From Chitinophagales bacterium (GTDB taxonomy: Bacteria > Bacteroidota > Bacteroidia > Chitinophagales > Chitinophagaceae), in the NCBI GenBank assembly GCA_020636495.1, contig JACJXQ010000008.1, forward strand, positions 3,224,001 through 3,288,000: a stretch of DNA of 64,000 nt, in the 5' to 3' direction. The translations under genes were made by a program, and so were the position numbers. This document shows, in pieces, positions 33,884 through 42,307 of the stretch. Under the pieces are notes generated by a model. That model searched no databases and was not told the DNA's origin. It was given only the letters and a program-made list of their open reading frames with translations. Every line of letters starts with the position of its first letter. Positions within the stretch are counted from its first letter, which is position 1.

Positions 33884-34786
33884 TTACTGCTTGGTATAAA
33901 CAGCCATAATGTGCTGGCCGGGAATACCACTCTTCTGCAGTATGAACTTAGCCCAGTAAAAAGGTTTCATCAGGCGCATCATTTTGCGCTTACCTTCGTT
34001 ACGATAGCTGTTTTCCCTGATGTAAATGTTCACAAAACCGGGTATCGCCATCAATGTGATGGGATCGTAAAAAACTTTATCGGTTTTTAGTCCGAAATAA
34101 GGTGCAATAGCAGTGAGCGATTCCGTATTCCACCAACCCATATGATGCGGGGGTATATTCAATGCATAATGCCTGATGCTTTTAAAGAAATAGGGATCAT
34201 TATTCGGTACGGCAATAAGTAGTTTACCACCAGGCTTCAGGCAGGTTACCGCCGCTTCAACAAAGCCTTTAATATCTGCTATATGCTCCAGCACCTGGAA
34301 GAAATATACAACGTCATAGGTATTGGCATGAGTTGCCGCGTGCTCTTGCACCAACTCATGACGCAGGTCCAGTCCGTTGGCTTTGCCTTTGTTCACTGCC
34401 TGCAGGTTCAGCTCCAGCCCTGTAGCGTCGCAACCCCGGTTATCTTTCAGGTACTTCAGGTATTTGCCTTCACCGCTGCCTACTTCCAGCACCTTACTAC
34501 CTTTGGGTATAAACTCAGGTGCCTTATCGTACTCCCACTTCCAGTCCAGATAATACCAGGGAAATTGCTGCAGTTCGTCATATAACTGCTCATCGCCGAT
34601 AACAGAGAACGGGTAAAAAAAACGATATCCTGTGTCGGGACATTGATACACCTCAATTTCTTCCAGTCCTTTAAAGTGTCGTTCCACACTCATATTATAA
34701 TCCTTGCGATACTCATCTACAATGCGCTCAACAGGCATTTTCATTACAAGCGTGGCAGGACTACCCGTCACAGGGGATTTTACCAT
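33884..34786 (-). CDS. SAM-dependent methyltransferase
   Basis: This 300-residue class I methyltransferase has an N-terminal extension of about 90 residues that looks like a decayed zinc-ribbon start (SPVTGSPATLV), followed by the Rossmann core. VLEVGSGEGKYLKYLKDNRG (about 99-118) is motif I, ATGLELN motif II, YDVVYFFQVLEHIAD motif IV and LKPGGKLLIAVPN motif VI. The C-terminal region has a small-molecule or glycan-type acceptor domain. It is a single gene; the acceptor is unknown. Confidence 0.9.
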   Translation of the reverse strand: MVKSPVTGSPATLVMKMPVERIVDEYRKDYNMSVERHFKGLEEIEVYQCPDTGYRFFYPFSVIGDEQLYDELQQFPWYYLDWKWEYDKAPEFIPKGSKVLEVGSGEGKYLKYLKDNRGCDATGLELNLQAVNKGKANGLDLRHELVQEHAATHANTYDVVYFFQVLEHIADIKGFVEAAVTCLKPGGKLLIAVPNNDPYFFKSIRHYALNIPPHHMGWWNTESLTAIAPYFGLKTDKVFYDPITLMAIPGFVNIYIRENSYRNEGKRKMMRLMKPFYWAKFILQKSGIPGQHIMAVYTKQ

Positions 34787-34935
34787 TAGTTACTGATTTT
34801 GACGATTCAGGAGGTGCAATATAAAAAACAAATAACAAACCCCGCCTGTAATAGATTACACAAAAACTGTATACCTAAGCTTAACCTATATTTCATCAGG
34901 CAGGTAGCGTGTTTTTTCTCTATCTTTAACTATCC

Positions 34936-36306
34936 ATGCTATATGCAGTAGTAGATATAGAAACCACCGGGAGTTATGCCGCAGGAAATGGCATCACCGA
35001 GATCGCCATTGTGATTCACGACGGAGAGAAGGTACTGCACGTCTACGAATCACTGGTAAATCCTAAACAAGGTATCCCTTATTTTATACAAAGGCTTACA
35101 GGCATCAATGACAATATGGTGCAGCATGCGCCTACTTTTGCCGAGATAGCTCCACAGGTGTATGAGCTACTACAGGACAAAGTATTCATTGCACATAATG
35201 TCAACTTCGATTACAGCTTTGTAAAGCACCACCTGGAGAAAGAAGGGTTTGAGTTGAACACCAAAAAGCTGTGTACAGTAAGGCTGGCCCGTAAGATAAT
35301 ACCCGGTTTGCGCAGCTACAGCTTAGGCAAGCTTTGCCACCAGGTGGGCATTGAGCTGACCAACCATCACCGTGCAGGAGGTGATGCTATGGCTACAGCA
35401 CAGTTATTAAAAATGCTGCTGGAAGAGGATACAGAAAATGTGATAGACGGTATGCTGAAAGGCCGTAACAGGGAGCAATACCTGCCACCGAACGTACCTG
35501 TTGAACAAGTAGATAATGTGCCGCCCGTTCCGGGGGTATATTATTTTTACGATGCCCGTGGCAAGATCATATATGTAGGCAAGGCGGTGAACCTGGCCAA
35601 ACGTATCAAGAGCCATTTCAGTAATAACAAGACCAATAAACAAAAGCAGGAATTTCTGCGGGAGATACATCGCATATCATATACCGAGTGCGCAACCGAT
35701 CTGATGGCGCATATACTGGAAAGTGCGGAGATACGCAGATTATGGCCGTCGCACAACCGCAGCCAGCGCGGCTACCTGCCACGCTTCGGCTTGTTTGTAT
35801 ACGAAGACCGTAATGGCTACAAACGTTTCGGAATAGAAAAGAACAAACTCTACTTCAAACCCGTACATACTTTCAATACCATTATTGAAGGGCATAACCA
35901 TATACGCGAACTGATACAGGAATATAACCTGTGCGCAAGACTGTGCAACCTTGCCAAAACAGAAGACTGCAGTACGAGCATGTATGCTGCACATTGCGAA
36001 GGTGCCTGCACGGGAGAAGAAGATGTAGCCGGCTACAATGCCAAAGTAGACAAAGCCATTGCTGGTATGCAGCAACAACTGCCAACCTTCGCGCTATTGG
36101 ACAAAGGCATCAGTGAAACAGAACAGAGTTGCATACTGGTGAAACAAGGCAGCTTTTTTGGCATGGGTTATATAGCCAACGAGACACTGCTGAACGACAT
36201 GGAAAAGCTGGAAGAGAGCCTGGAGCCCTACCAGGACAATGACTATATCCGTAACCTGGTGTTCAAACACGCAGCCGAATATCCTGAAAAATGTTTTTCA
36301 TTTTAA
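34936..36306 (+). CDS. DnaQ-like exonuclease fused to GIY-YIG nuclease
   Basis: This 456-residue protein carries an N-terminal 3'-5' exonuclease of the DEDDh type (AVVDIETTG with D7 and E9, IAHNVNFDYSF, HHRAGGDAMAT). A GIY-YIG endonuclease domain follows at about residues 196-275 (VPGVYYFYDARGKIIYVGKAVNLAKRIKSHF), as in UvrC and Cho. Four further conserved-looking cysteines lie near residues 334-356. This fusion is known in several phyla and is thought to act in excision repair. The gene is a single unit converging with the VWA protein. Confidence 0.92.
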   Translation: MLYAVVDIETTGSYAAGNGITEIAIVIHDGEKVLHVYESLVNPKQGIPYFIQRLTGINDNMVQHAPTFAEIAPQVYELLQDKVFIAHNVNFDYSFVKHHLEKEGFELNTKKLCTVRLARKIIPGLRSYSLGKLCHQVGIELTNHHRAGGDAMATAQLLKMLLEEDTENVIDGMLKGRNREQYLPPNVPVEQVDNVPPVPGVYYFYDARGKIIYVGKAVNLAKRIKSHFSNNKTNKQKQEFLREIHRISYTECATDLMAHILESAEIRRLWPSHNRSQRGYLPRFGLFVYEDRNGYKRFGIEKNKLYFKPVHTFNTIIEGHNHIRELIQEYNLCARLCNLAKTEDCSTSMYAAHCEGACTGEEDVAGYNAKVDKAIAGMQQQLPTFALLDKGISETEQSCILVKQGSFFGMGYIANETLLNDMEKLEESLEPYQDNDYIRNLVFKHAAEYPEKCFSF

Positions 36307-36317
36307 CACCACCACCG

Positions 36318-38348
36318 CTATTGCGCCAGCCAGTACTTACGCAACAGCCACTCTGCCACGGCAAATAATAATATCAGCAGGAAGAACCACTTACGGTCTA
36401 TCAGTGGAACTGTTTCTATATTTGTTTCAATAATTGGTTTAATGTTATCATTAGTGGCAATGCTATCGTATACCAATGACAGTTTTGATGACGGAAAGAA
36501 AGCGCCGTTGTTATACTCTGCCAGGCTATACAGCATAGCATAATCAGCGCCGGTCTCCATAAGTTCAAGTGGAATTGTTTCCACCATAAAATTGCCGGAG
36601 GAAGTGTAAGTATTACCATTATAAACAGCGTGAGCAGTATAGGCATATGTACCGCCGGCACGTATGCCTATATTAAGTTGATATGCATTACCTGAGCGTT
36701 CAAATGTGTAGGGCATCTCATTACCACTACTGTCACGGATGGATACCTTTACTTCGGGCTCATTGATAGCCTCGCCATTGGCATTACGCAGATAAGCGTT
36801 AAAGCTGATGGCTTCCTGGTCGCTCCAGATATATTTGGGGAGTGTTACGCTGAATGGCTTACCCGTATTATCAGTTGACAGGAAAGACATGGTCTGCCTG
36901 ATGCACTCATCTATGGTGTTGGTATTCCCAAAGTTCTTATACTCATACATACGCCAGCGCCAAAGCCCGTCTCCTGCGATTATAGCTGTTGGTTTCCGTC
37001 CCTGCCTCAACGCCCATAACGGCACATCACTGCCCTTGTCAACAAACAATGCCTGTGCGCCGGGCACCAATTGTATCTTACCACCGGGTATAGCTATTGG
37101 CGGGAACTTATCCACTACCGCCCTGATATTCTGCGGCAGGTTAAAGCTGTTGAAGGTTGGGTTGTAAGCGGCAAACACATTTCTCAGCGCACCTGGTGTT
37201 ATATTGGAGGCTACGGGTTTATCTAAAGAACCTAACGCGGCATTATCAGTTCCGCGCCCAAGTATGATCCACGTTGGTTTGTTACTACGCATAATGGTAG
37301 TGTTACCACTATAACCCTGTCCGGGCAGTTGGTGTAATACCAGTATGTCATAATCATCCGGCAACGAAGGAAAATCATTATTTACCCTTACAGTTATCTT
37401 ATAATTATCCAGTCCTGCTAAGGCTTCTTTTATCGCTTTAATATCCGGGTGCGGTGCAAGCCCTGCAATAAGTATATGCTTTTGTTCATCTATCACCTCT
37501 ACAAAAACATCCCTCCTGTTATTTACTGTATTGGCCTCGCCATCGGCGGCCGGAGCGGTAATTACATAATGATGCAAACCCGGCTTATCGGCCCTTATCG
37601 TAAACGACACAGAACGGTCGAACTTATCACCATTGATACTCAAAGTAGCATTGGCAATAGTGTTACCATCCTCCGTTATTCTTACAGTGTTATTATAACC
37701 CTTACATTTATCCGCTACCACGTCTGCACGCACCTCGAAGCTGTTATTCATGGTTACGGTCTTGTTGGCATATACCTGAGCTACACGCAGGTCTTTCTGT
37801 ACATCAGTATCACCAATACCAATGGTATACAAAGCGCCTTTAAATGATAGTTGCTGGTGAACAGGATTCACACCCTGGTTATACCTGCCATCAGTGGCTA
37901 AAACTACAGCACCCAGGTTTTGTGTACCATAATACTCCTGCACTTTGTTCAGGGCAGAAGACAGGTCTGTACTTTCATTCTTATACCCGAACAGGCTGTC
38001 TTTATCACATTTTCCTTCCAGGTTCCATGTCACTACCTGGTATTTGCCGGCTAATTTATCCAATAGCTTCCCGGCAGCATCTTTGTAAGTAACACTGTCT
38101 TTGTCAAGCGCTACACCTACAGAACGGGAGTCATCCTGCAAAAAGAGTACTATTGGTTTGCGGGTCTCGTGCTTTTGTACAGTAAAAACAGGTGTTAACA
38201 ACAACAGAAGGGTAAGTAACACCACTATGCCTCGTAGCGATGCGGTGAGCCAAGGGTAAGGGACGGCACGCTTCACATCGGCGCGATAAGAAACATATCC
38301 CGCGACAGCAGCCAACATTATTGCAAGGAAAACCCAGAGCCAAAGCAT
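36318..38348 (-). CDS. VWA-domain membrane protein
   Basis: This 676-residue protein has two N-terminal membrane helices (residues 2-20, 38-58), a von Willebrand factor A-like domain and one C-terminal helix near the end (WFFLLILLFAVAEWLL). The metal-ion site is visible as DDSRS (DxSxS, about residues 76-80) with TDG near 153. The middle and late regions are strand-rich, and IVLHQL-type strands around 330 suggest a glutamine-amidotransferase-like fold, as in many Bacteroidota Bat-like proteins. It probably acts in periplasmic protein complexes; no exact role can be given. Confidence 0.82.
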   Translation of the reverse strand: MLWLWVFLAIMLAAVAGYVSYRADVKRAVPYPWLTASLRGIVVLLTLLLLLTPVFTVQKHETRKPIVLFLQDDSRSVGVALDKDSVTYKDAAGKLLDKLAGKYQVVTWNLEGKCDKDSLFGYKNESTDLSSALNKVQEYYGTQNLGAVVLATDGRYNQGVNPVHQQLSFKGALYTIGIGDTDVQKDLRVAQVYANKTVTMNNSFEVRADVVADKCKGYNNTVRITEDGNTIANATLSINGDKFDRSVSFTIRADKPGLHHYVITAPAADGEANTVNNRRDVFVEVIDEQKHILIAGLAPHPDIKAIKEALAGLDNYKITVRVNNDFPSLPDDYDILVLHQLPGQGYSGNTTIMRSNKPTWIILGRGTDNAALGSLDKPVASNITPGALRNVFAAYNPTFNSFNLPQNIRAVVDKFPPIAIPGGKIQLVPGAQALFVDKGSDVPLWALRQGRKPTAIIAGDGLWRWRMYEYKNFGNTNTIDECIRQTMSFLSTDNTGKPFSVTLPKYIWSDQEAISFNAYLRNANGEAINEPEVKVSIRDSSGNEMPYTFERSGNAYQLNIGIRAGGTYAYTAHAVYNGNTYTSSGNFMVETIPLELMETGADYAMLYSLAEYNNGAFFPSSKLSLVYDSIATNDNIKPIIETNIETVPLIDRKWFFLLILLFAVAEWLLRKYWLAQ

Positions 38349-38482
38349 AAGTATGCAAACTAAGGAAAAAATACAAAGGGTTGATAATTATATCATTAAC
38401 CCACACTAACACTTATCATTATTTTAACGATTTATCCGCTTTACCGTTTTGCAGTAATTTCGCGGTTAAAGGTCTGCGGCAT

Positions 38483-39637
38483 ATGAAGATGTATGAGGTA
38501 AAAACCAATGAAGACAAACAAGCGTTCCTTGCATTACCCGTTGAGATATACAGGAACGACCCCAACTGGATACGCCCGCTGGATAAAGACATAGAGGAAG
38601 TATTTGACCCCGGTAAGAATAAATTTTTCAGAAAAGGTGAGTGTAGCCGCTGGCTGTTGAAAGATAATGGTGGTAAGACCATCGGAAGAATAGCCGCATT
38701 TGTCAATAACACTTACAAGCAGGAACAACCCACAGGAGGCATAGGTTTTTTTGAATGTATCAATGACTATACCTCAGCAGCATTTATGCTGGACCATTGT
38801 AAAAACTGGTTGCAGGAACGGAGCATGGAAGCCATGGACGGGCCTATCAACTTTGGAGAACGGGATGCATGGTGGGGATTGCAGACGGAAGGATTTCAGC
38901 AACCCCTTTACAGGATGAACTACAACCCGCCCTATTACCGGGAGTTGTTTGAGCAATATGGGTTTCAAACCTATTTTGAACAGTTGTGTTTTTCGCTGGA
39001 CCCGCAACAACCTTTGCAGGAAAAATTTATGCACAGCCACGAAAAAGTAAGTGCCGACCCGAACTTTAAAGCCATTCACTACAATAAGAAACAGCTACAC
39101 AAATTCGCCGGAGATTTTACCACCATCTACAATAAGGCATGGGCTGCGCATATAGGCAATAAGCAGATGGAAGAACGAAGTGTAGTAAAAATGCTGCAGG
39201 GTATCAACGCTGTGGTAGATGAACAGATAATATGGTTCACCTACTATAAGGAAGAGCCTATAGCCTTCTGGGTAAATATTCCTGACCTGAACCAGTATTT
39301 CAAACATTTTAACGGCAAGCTGGGTATCCTGCAAAAGCTGCGCCTGCTGTGGATGAAAGCATTTACAAGGATAGACCGCTTTACCGGTTTGGTATTTGGT
39401 GTTGTACCTGAATACCAGGGCAAAGGTGTGGACGGGTTTATGATAGTAGAAGCCGCGAAAATAATACAGGGCAAACACCTGTACGATAAATACGAAATGC
39501 AGTGGATAGGCGACTGGAACCCGAAGATGATCAGCATTGCAGAAAGCCTGGGTACACATATCAGCCGGAAATTACGCACCTACCGTTACCTTTTTGACAG
39601 GACGAAAGAATTTAAGCGGCACCCAATCTTAAAGTAA
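38483..39637 (+). CDS. GNAT-fold acetyltransferase-like protein
   Basis: This 384-residue protein has a GNAT-type region. RIAAFVNNTY and TGGIGFFECINDYTSAAFML form the first half, and the acetyl-CoA-binding helix is suggested by FGVVPEYQGKGVDGFMI (QGKG, near residue 315). The protein likely consists of two GNAT-like halves. Its substrate is unknown. I start at ATG 38483 (MKMYEV), since upstream codons of the open frame do not look like a folded start. It runs divergent from the VWA gene. Confidence 0.78.
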   Translation: MKMYEVKTNEDKQAFLALPVEIYRNDPNWIRPLDKDIEEVFDPGKNKFFRKGECSRWLLKDNGGKTIGRIAAFVNNTYKQEQPTGGIGFFECINDYTSAAFMLDHCKNWLQERSMEAMDGPINFGERDAWWGLQTEGFQQPLYRMNYNPPYYRELFEQYGFQTYFEQLCFSLDPQQPLQEKFMHSHEKVSADPNFKAIHYNKKQLHKFAGDFTTIYNKAWAAHIGNKQMEERSVVKMLQGINAVVDEQIIWFTYYKEEPIAFWVNIPDLNQYFKHFNGKLGILQKLRLLWMKAFTRIDRFTGLVFGVVPEYQGKGVDGFMIVEAAKIIQGKHLYDKYEMQWIGDWNPKMISIAESLGTHISRKLRTYRYLFDRTKEFKRHPILK

Positions 39638-39650
39638 AAAAGAAAAAAAC

Positions 39651-39664
39651 TAATGTATACATTA
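39651..39664. promoter_or_regulatory. Palindrome before the small membrane-protein pair
   Basis: TAATGTATACATTA is a perfect 14-bp palindrome lying 25 bases before the ATG at 39690. Position and AT-rich symmetry suggest an operator. No regulator gene is adjacent. Confidence 0.4.
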
Positions 39665-39689
39665 TATTCGTAGTGCAAATATTTCAATC

Positions 39690-39908
39690 ATGAGTAAGAG
39701 CATCACAAGAACATGGTTAGTGATCAACCTCGTCTTGGTTATTTACTATATATATATGGCATTTACGGCAGGCTTCGACAATAAAACTACGACGTTATTG
39801 CTGGCCATATGTTCCATTTCGAACACAGTATACCTGATGTACAAAATGGGTATTTTTAAAAAAGGGGCATTGCGCCCTGATGCGGAATCAAGAAAGAATG
39901 AAAATTAA
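39690..39908 (+). CDS. Small two-helix membrane protein
   Basis: This 72-residue protein has two membrane helices (about 8-27, 33-52) and a charged C-terminus. Its layout and the motif TAGFDNKTT-LLLAI resemble the following gene, whose TAGIGDSKTLFLIF lies at the same place, so the two appear to be paralogues. The next start codon lies inside its last codons (11-base overlap). No function can be assigned. Confidence 0.6.
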   Translation: MSKSITRTWLVINLVLVIYYIYMAFTAGFDNKTTTLLLAICSISNTVYLMYKMGIFKKGALRPDAESRKNEN

Positions 39909-40071
39909 CTTAGTTACTATCTGGATAACCGTCAATATACTGCTGGCCGCCTTAATGGTGTATTTCGTTGTTACCGCGGGTATCGGCGACAGCAAAACCC
40001 TATTCCTGATTTTTCTGACTAATCTGAGCGCATTGCTGTTTATCGCACTCAGGAAGAAGATGGTAAAATAG
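39898..40071 (+). CDS. Small two-helix membrane protein, paralogue
   Basis: This 57-residue protein from ATG 39898 (MKINLVTIW) has two membrane helices and a basic C-terminus (LRKKMVK). It overlaps the preceding gene by 11 bases and shares its TAG-acidic-KT turn between the helices, suggesting tandem duplication. An ATG six codons upstream is open but less likely. Function unknown. Confidence 0.58.
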   Translation: MKINLVTIWITVNILLAALMVYFVVTAGIGDSKTLFLIFLTNLSALLFIALRKKMVK

Positions 40072-40382
40072 TTTACCACTACTACCTTTTTTACATTCCT
40101 CATCTTTCCGGTTTGTTTCTATTCCAACCTGGAAGAGCGTACCTGCATTTTGCACATTCTTTCCTTCTTCATTAATTAAATACAAAATGTTATAATTTAT
40201 TAATTATTTGCATTAAATTGGCTTCTATACGAAAGCGATCTTGCTCCTAAAGGGGCGATAACTAAGTATCATTGCGAATCAGTGAGCCGTGATACCTATT
40301 GAACTATTTCCCTGATATAGTCCGGACGATGTATGGAATGTGCCTGAACACTTCAGAATTGTATTAATATAACATTTAAAAT
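40072..40382. other. Intergenic region, possible folded RNA
   Basis: These 311 bases hold no gene I can support. A stem GTATCA/TGATAC (about 40267 and 40292) encloses an 18-base loop, and a small hairpin CTCC-TAAA-GGGG lies near 40240. These could belong to a structured 5' leader of the DUF1361 operon. I recognise no known riboswitch class. Confidence 0.35.
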
Positions 40383-41129
40383 ATGAGGGAGCTTTGGCTA
40401 CGAATACCCCAATACATAAGGGTTACGCTTATACTTACTGTTGTTAATATCGCCATATTAGCCGTAAGAAATATTATCGTCGGTTGTTCTGTTTTCGACT
40501 TTTTAAAGTCAAATCTCTTTATCGGTTCATTACCGGCGCTGGTAATAGCTGTATTCCTCAAAGAGTACAAGGGCAACATCAATGCATTCTTTTTCTGGTT
40601 CATTACCCTGATATGGGTACTTTTTTACCCCAATGCCCCATATATGATCAGCGACCTGATACATGTAAATGCCGATAACCATGATGAGACCTATGCCGAA
40701 CTGATCGTTTTCGATACGCTTATTATATTCTCAATAGCCATGCTATCTGTTTACTATGGTTTCCTGTCGCTGAAGATCATGTTCAACATTTTTAAGGACA
40801 GGTACAGCAATGCGTTTGCACACACAGCCATAGCTGTTACCATTTTATTGAGTTGCCTTGGTTTTTATATGGGCCGCGAGATGCTTTCGGCCATTAAGCT
40901 GGGTAATGGCTACCTCTATTCATGGGAAATATTTTTAGAGCCACGACAGATAATTACAGCGGTCTGGGACCTGCTGTTCCCTATAGGCGCACATAAAGAG
41001 GCCTATATGATGATGTTGCTGTTTGGCATTGTTCAATATTTACTGCTCATCATGTTCAAAGACATCAGTAATGTGGAATCATCCGGATTCGTTACTAATA
41101 CAGCAACCTCAAAAAATCAATCAGAATGA
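40383..41129 (+). CDS. DUF1361 membrane protein
   Basis: This 248-residue protein has about six to seven membrane segments and the DUF1361 signature WVLFYPNAPYMISDLIHV (about residues 79-96), followed by FDTLIIFSIAMLSVYYGFLSL. The family has no established reaction. It opens a three-gene run in which each stop codon overlaps the next start by ATGA (41126-41129 and 42304-42307), so it is translationally coupled to an unknown membrane protein and a 7TM adenylate cyclase. Confidence 0.85.
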   Translation: MRELWLRIPQYIRVTLILTVVNIAILAVRNIIVGCSVFDFLKSNLFIGSLPALVIAVFLKEYKGNINAFFFWFITLIWVLFYPNAPYMISDLIHVNADNHDETYAELIVFDTLIIFSIAMLSVYYGFLSLKIMFNIFKDRYSNAFAHTAIAVTILLSCLGFYMGREMLSAIKLGNGYLYSWEIFLEPRQIITAVWDLLFPIGAHKEAYMMMLLFGIVQYLLLIMFKDISNVESSGFVTNTATSKNQSE

Positions 41130-42307
41130 CGACTGCAACAAAAATGTCCATTTTGCTGCTTACGATGGTAGGTATGCTATTTCTGCCGTGGTTAGGCTCG
41201 TACTTTTATTACTCGGGCAACTTTCCCGCAGACTTTTTCGCATACCCCACATTGAAAGCCATGCCGAAGGCGGACTTTAATATGTACATATTTGCCTTTG
41301 TTGCATTACTGTGTGCCATAGTTGCGGCTGCTTACCTGTTCCCGCAATGGTTCTTTTTCAAAAAAGTGGAAACGCCGATGGTGGTACGGCCCAAAGTAAA
41401 ATGGCCCATGTGGTTCTGGTTGGGATTATTTTGCTGGGCCGGTGTGATGCTGCTCTTCATTTTTAAAGTGCGCAATCCTGCATGGTTGATCCACTGGACA
41501 GACGTGCCCCTGTTTTGGGGTACAGCGCTGATGCTGGATGGCTGGGTATATAAACGCAACGGCGGAGTATCGCTGGTAAGCAAAGTGCCGCAGGAGCTGA
41601 TAGGTATAGGCGTGGCCTCAGTGTCAGGATGGATGATATTTGAATTCCTGAATTTTTTTGTAGATGACAACTGGTACTACCCGCAGGGCAACATGCTGGA
41701 TAGGGAAGAATTCCTGCTCTATGCCTGTATCGTCTCCTCAGGACTGTTGCCTATCGCTTTTGAGTGGTATTGCCTGTTCAAAACATTTCCCAGGCTAAGA
41801 AACCGTTTCTCGAACGGAATTAAGATCAAAACAAATAATACTATCGACAACCTGATACTATTTGCCTGTTTCGGCGGTATGTTCGCGTCAGGGTTACTGC
41901 CCGATACTATGTTCTTTATATTGTGGCTGGGACCGCCGATTATCCTGGCGATCGTGTTGAAAAAAATAGGCGTATGGACACCTGTAATGGATATTGCCAA
42001 GGGCAACTGGACGCCTGCCCTGCTTTCGGCACTTACTTATTTCGTTACCGGATTTTGCCTGGAAGGGCAGAACTACCTGAGCGCTATTCATGCGCCCAAC
42101 CTCTGGACCGGCGACCCTGCCTACTGGCAATACAGCCTGCCTTATGTAGATGTGTTGCATGTATTTGAAATGCCGCTGCTGGGCTTATGGGGCTACTTGC
42201 CGTTTGGTATCTACTGCTGGCTGTGGTGGATAGCCTGGGCTACCCTGATGAATATACCCGCGCTTTTCCTTAAAGAAGACCCCTTAAAATCTGATTCTGA
42301 CCTATGA
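41126..42307 (+). CDS. Unknown polytopic membrane protein
   Basis: This 393-residue protein has roughly ten membrane segments. Conserved-looking stretches include HWTDVPLFWGTALMLDGWVY, SVSGWMIFEFLNFFVDDNWYYP and the late VFEMPLLGLWGYLPFGIYCW. The many Trp and acidic residues at helix ends suggest a membrane enzyme or receptor, but I recognise no named family. It is translationally coupled on both sides, with DUF1361 and the adenylate cyclase, and therefore is probably part of the same process. Confidence 0.75.
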   Translation: MTTATKMSILLLTMVGMLFLPWLGSYFYYSGNFPADFFAYPTLKAMPKADFNMYIFAFVALLCAIVAAAYLFPQWFFFKKVETPMVVRPKVKWPMWFWLGLFCWAGVMLLFIFKVRNPAWLIHWTDVPLFWGTALMLDGWVYKRNGGVSLVSKVPQELIGIGVASVSGWMIFEFLNFFVDDNWYYPQGNMLDREEFLLYACIVSSGLLPIAFEWYCLFKTFPRLRNRFSNGIKIKTNNTIDNLILFACFGGMFASGLLPDTMFFILWLGPPIILAIVLKKIGVWTPVMDIAKGNWTPALLSALTYFVTGFCLEGQNYLSAIHAPNLWTGDPAYWQYSLPYVDVLHVFEMPLLGLWGYLPFGIYCWLWWIAWATLMNIPALFLKEDPLKSDSDL

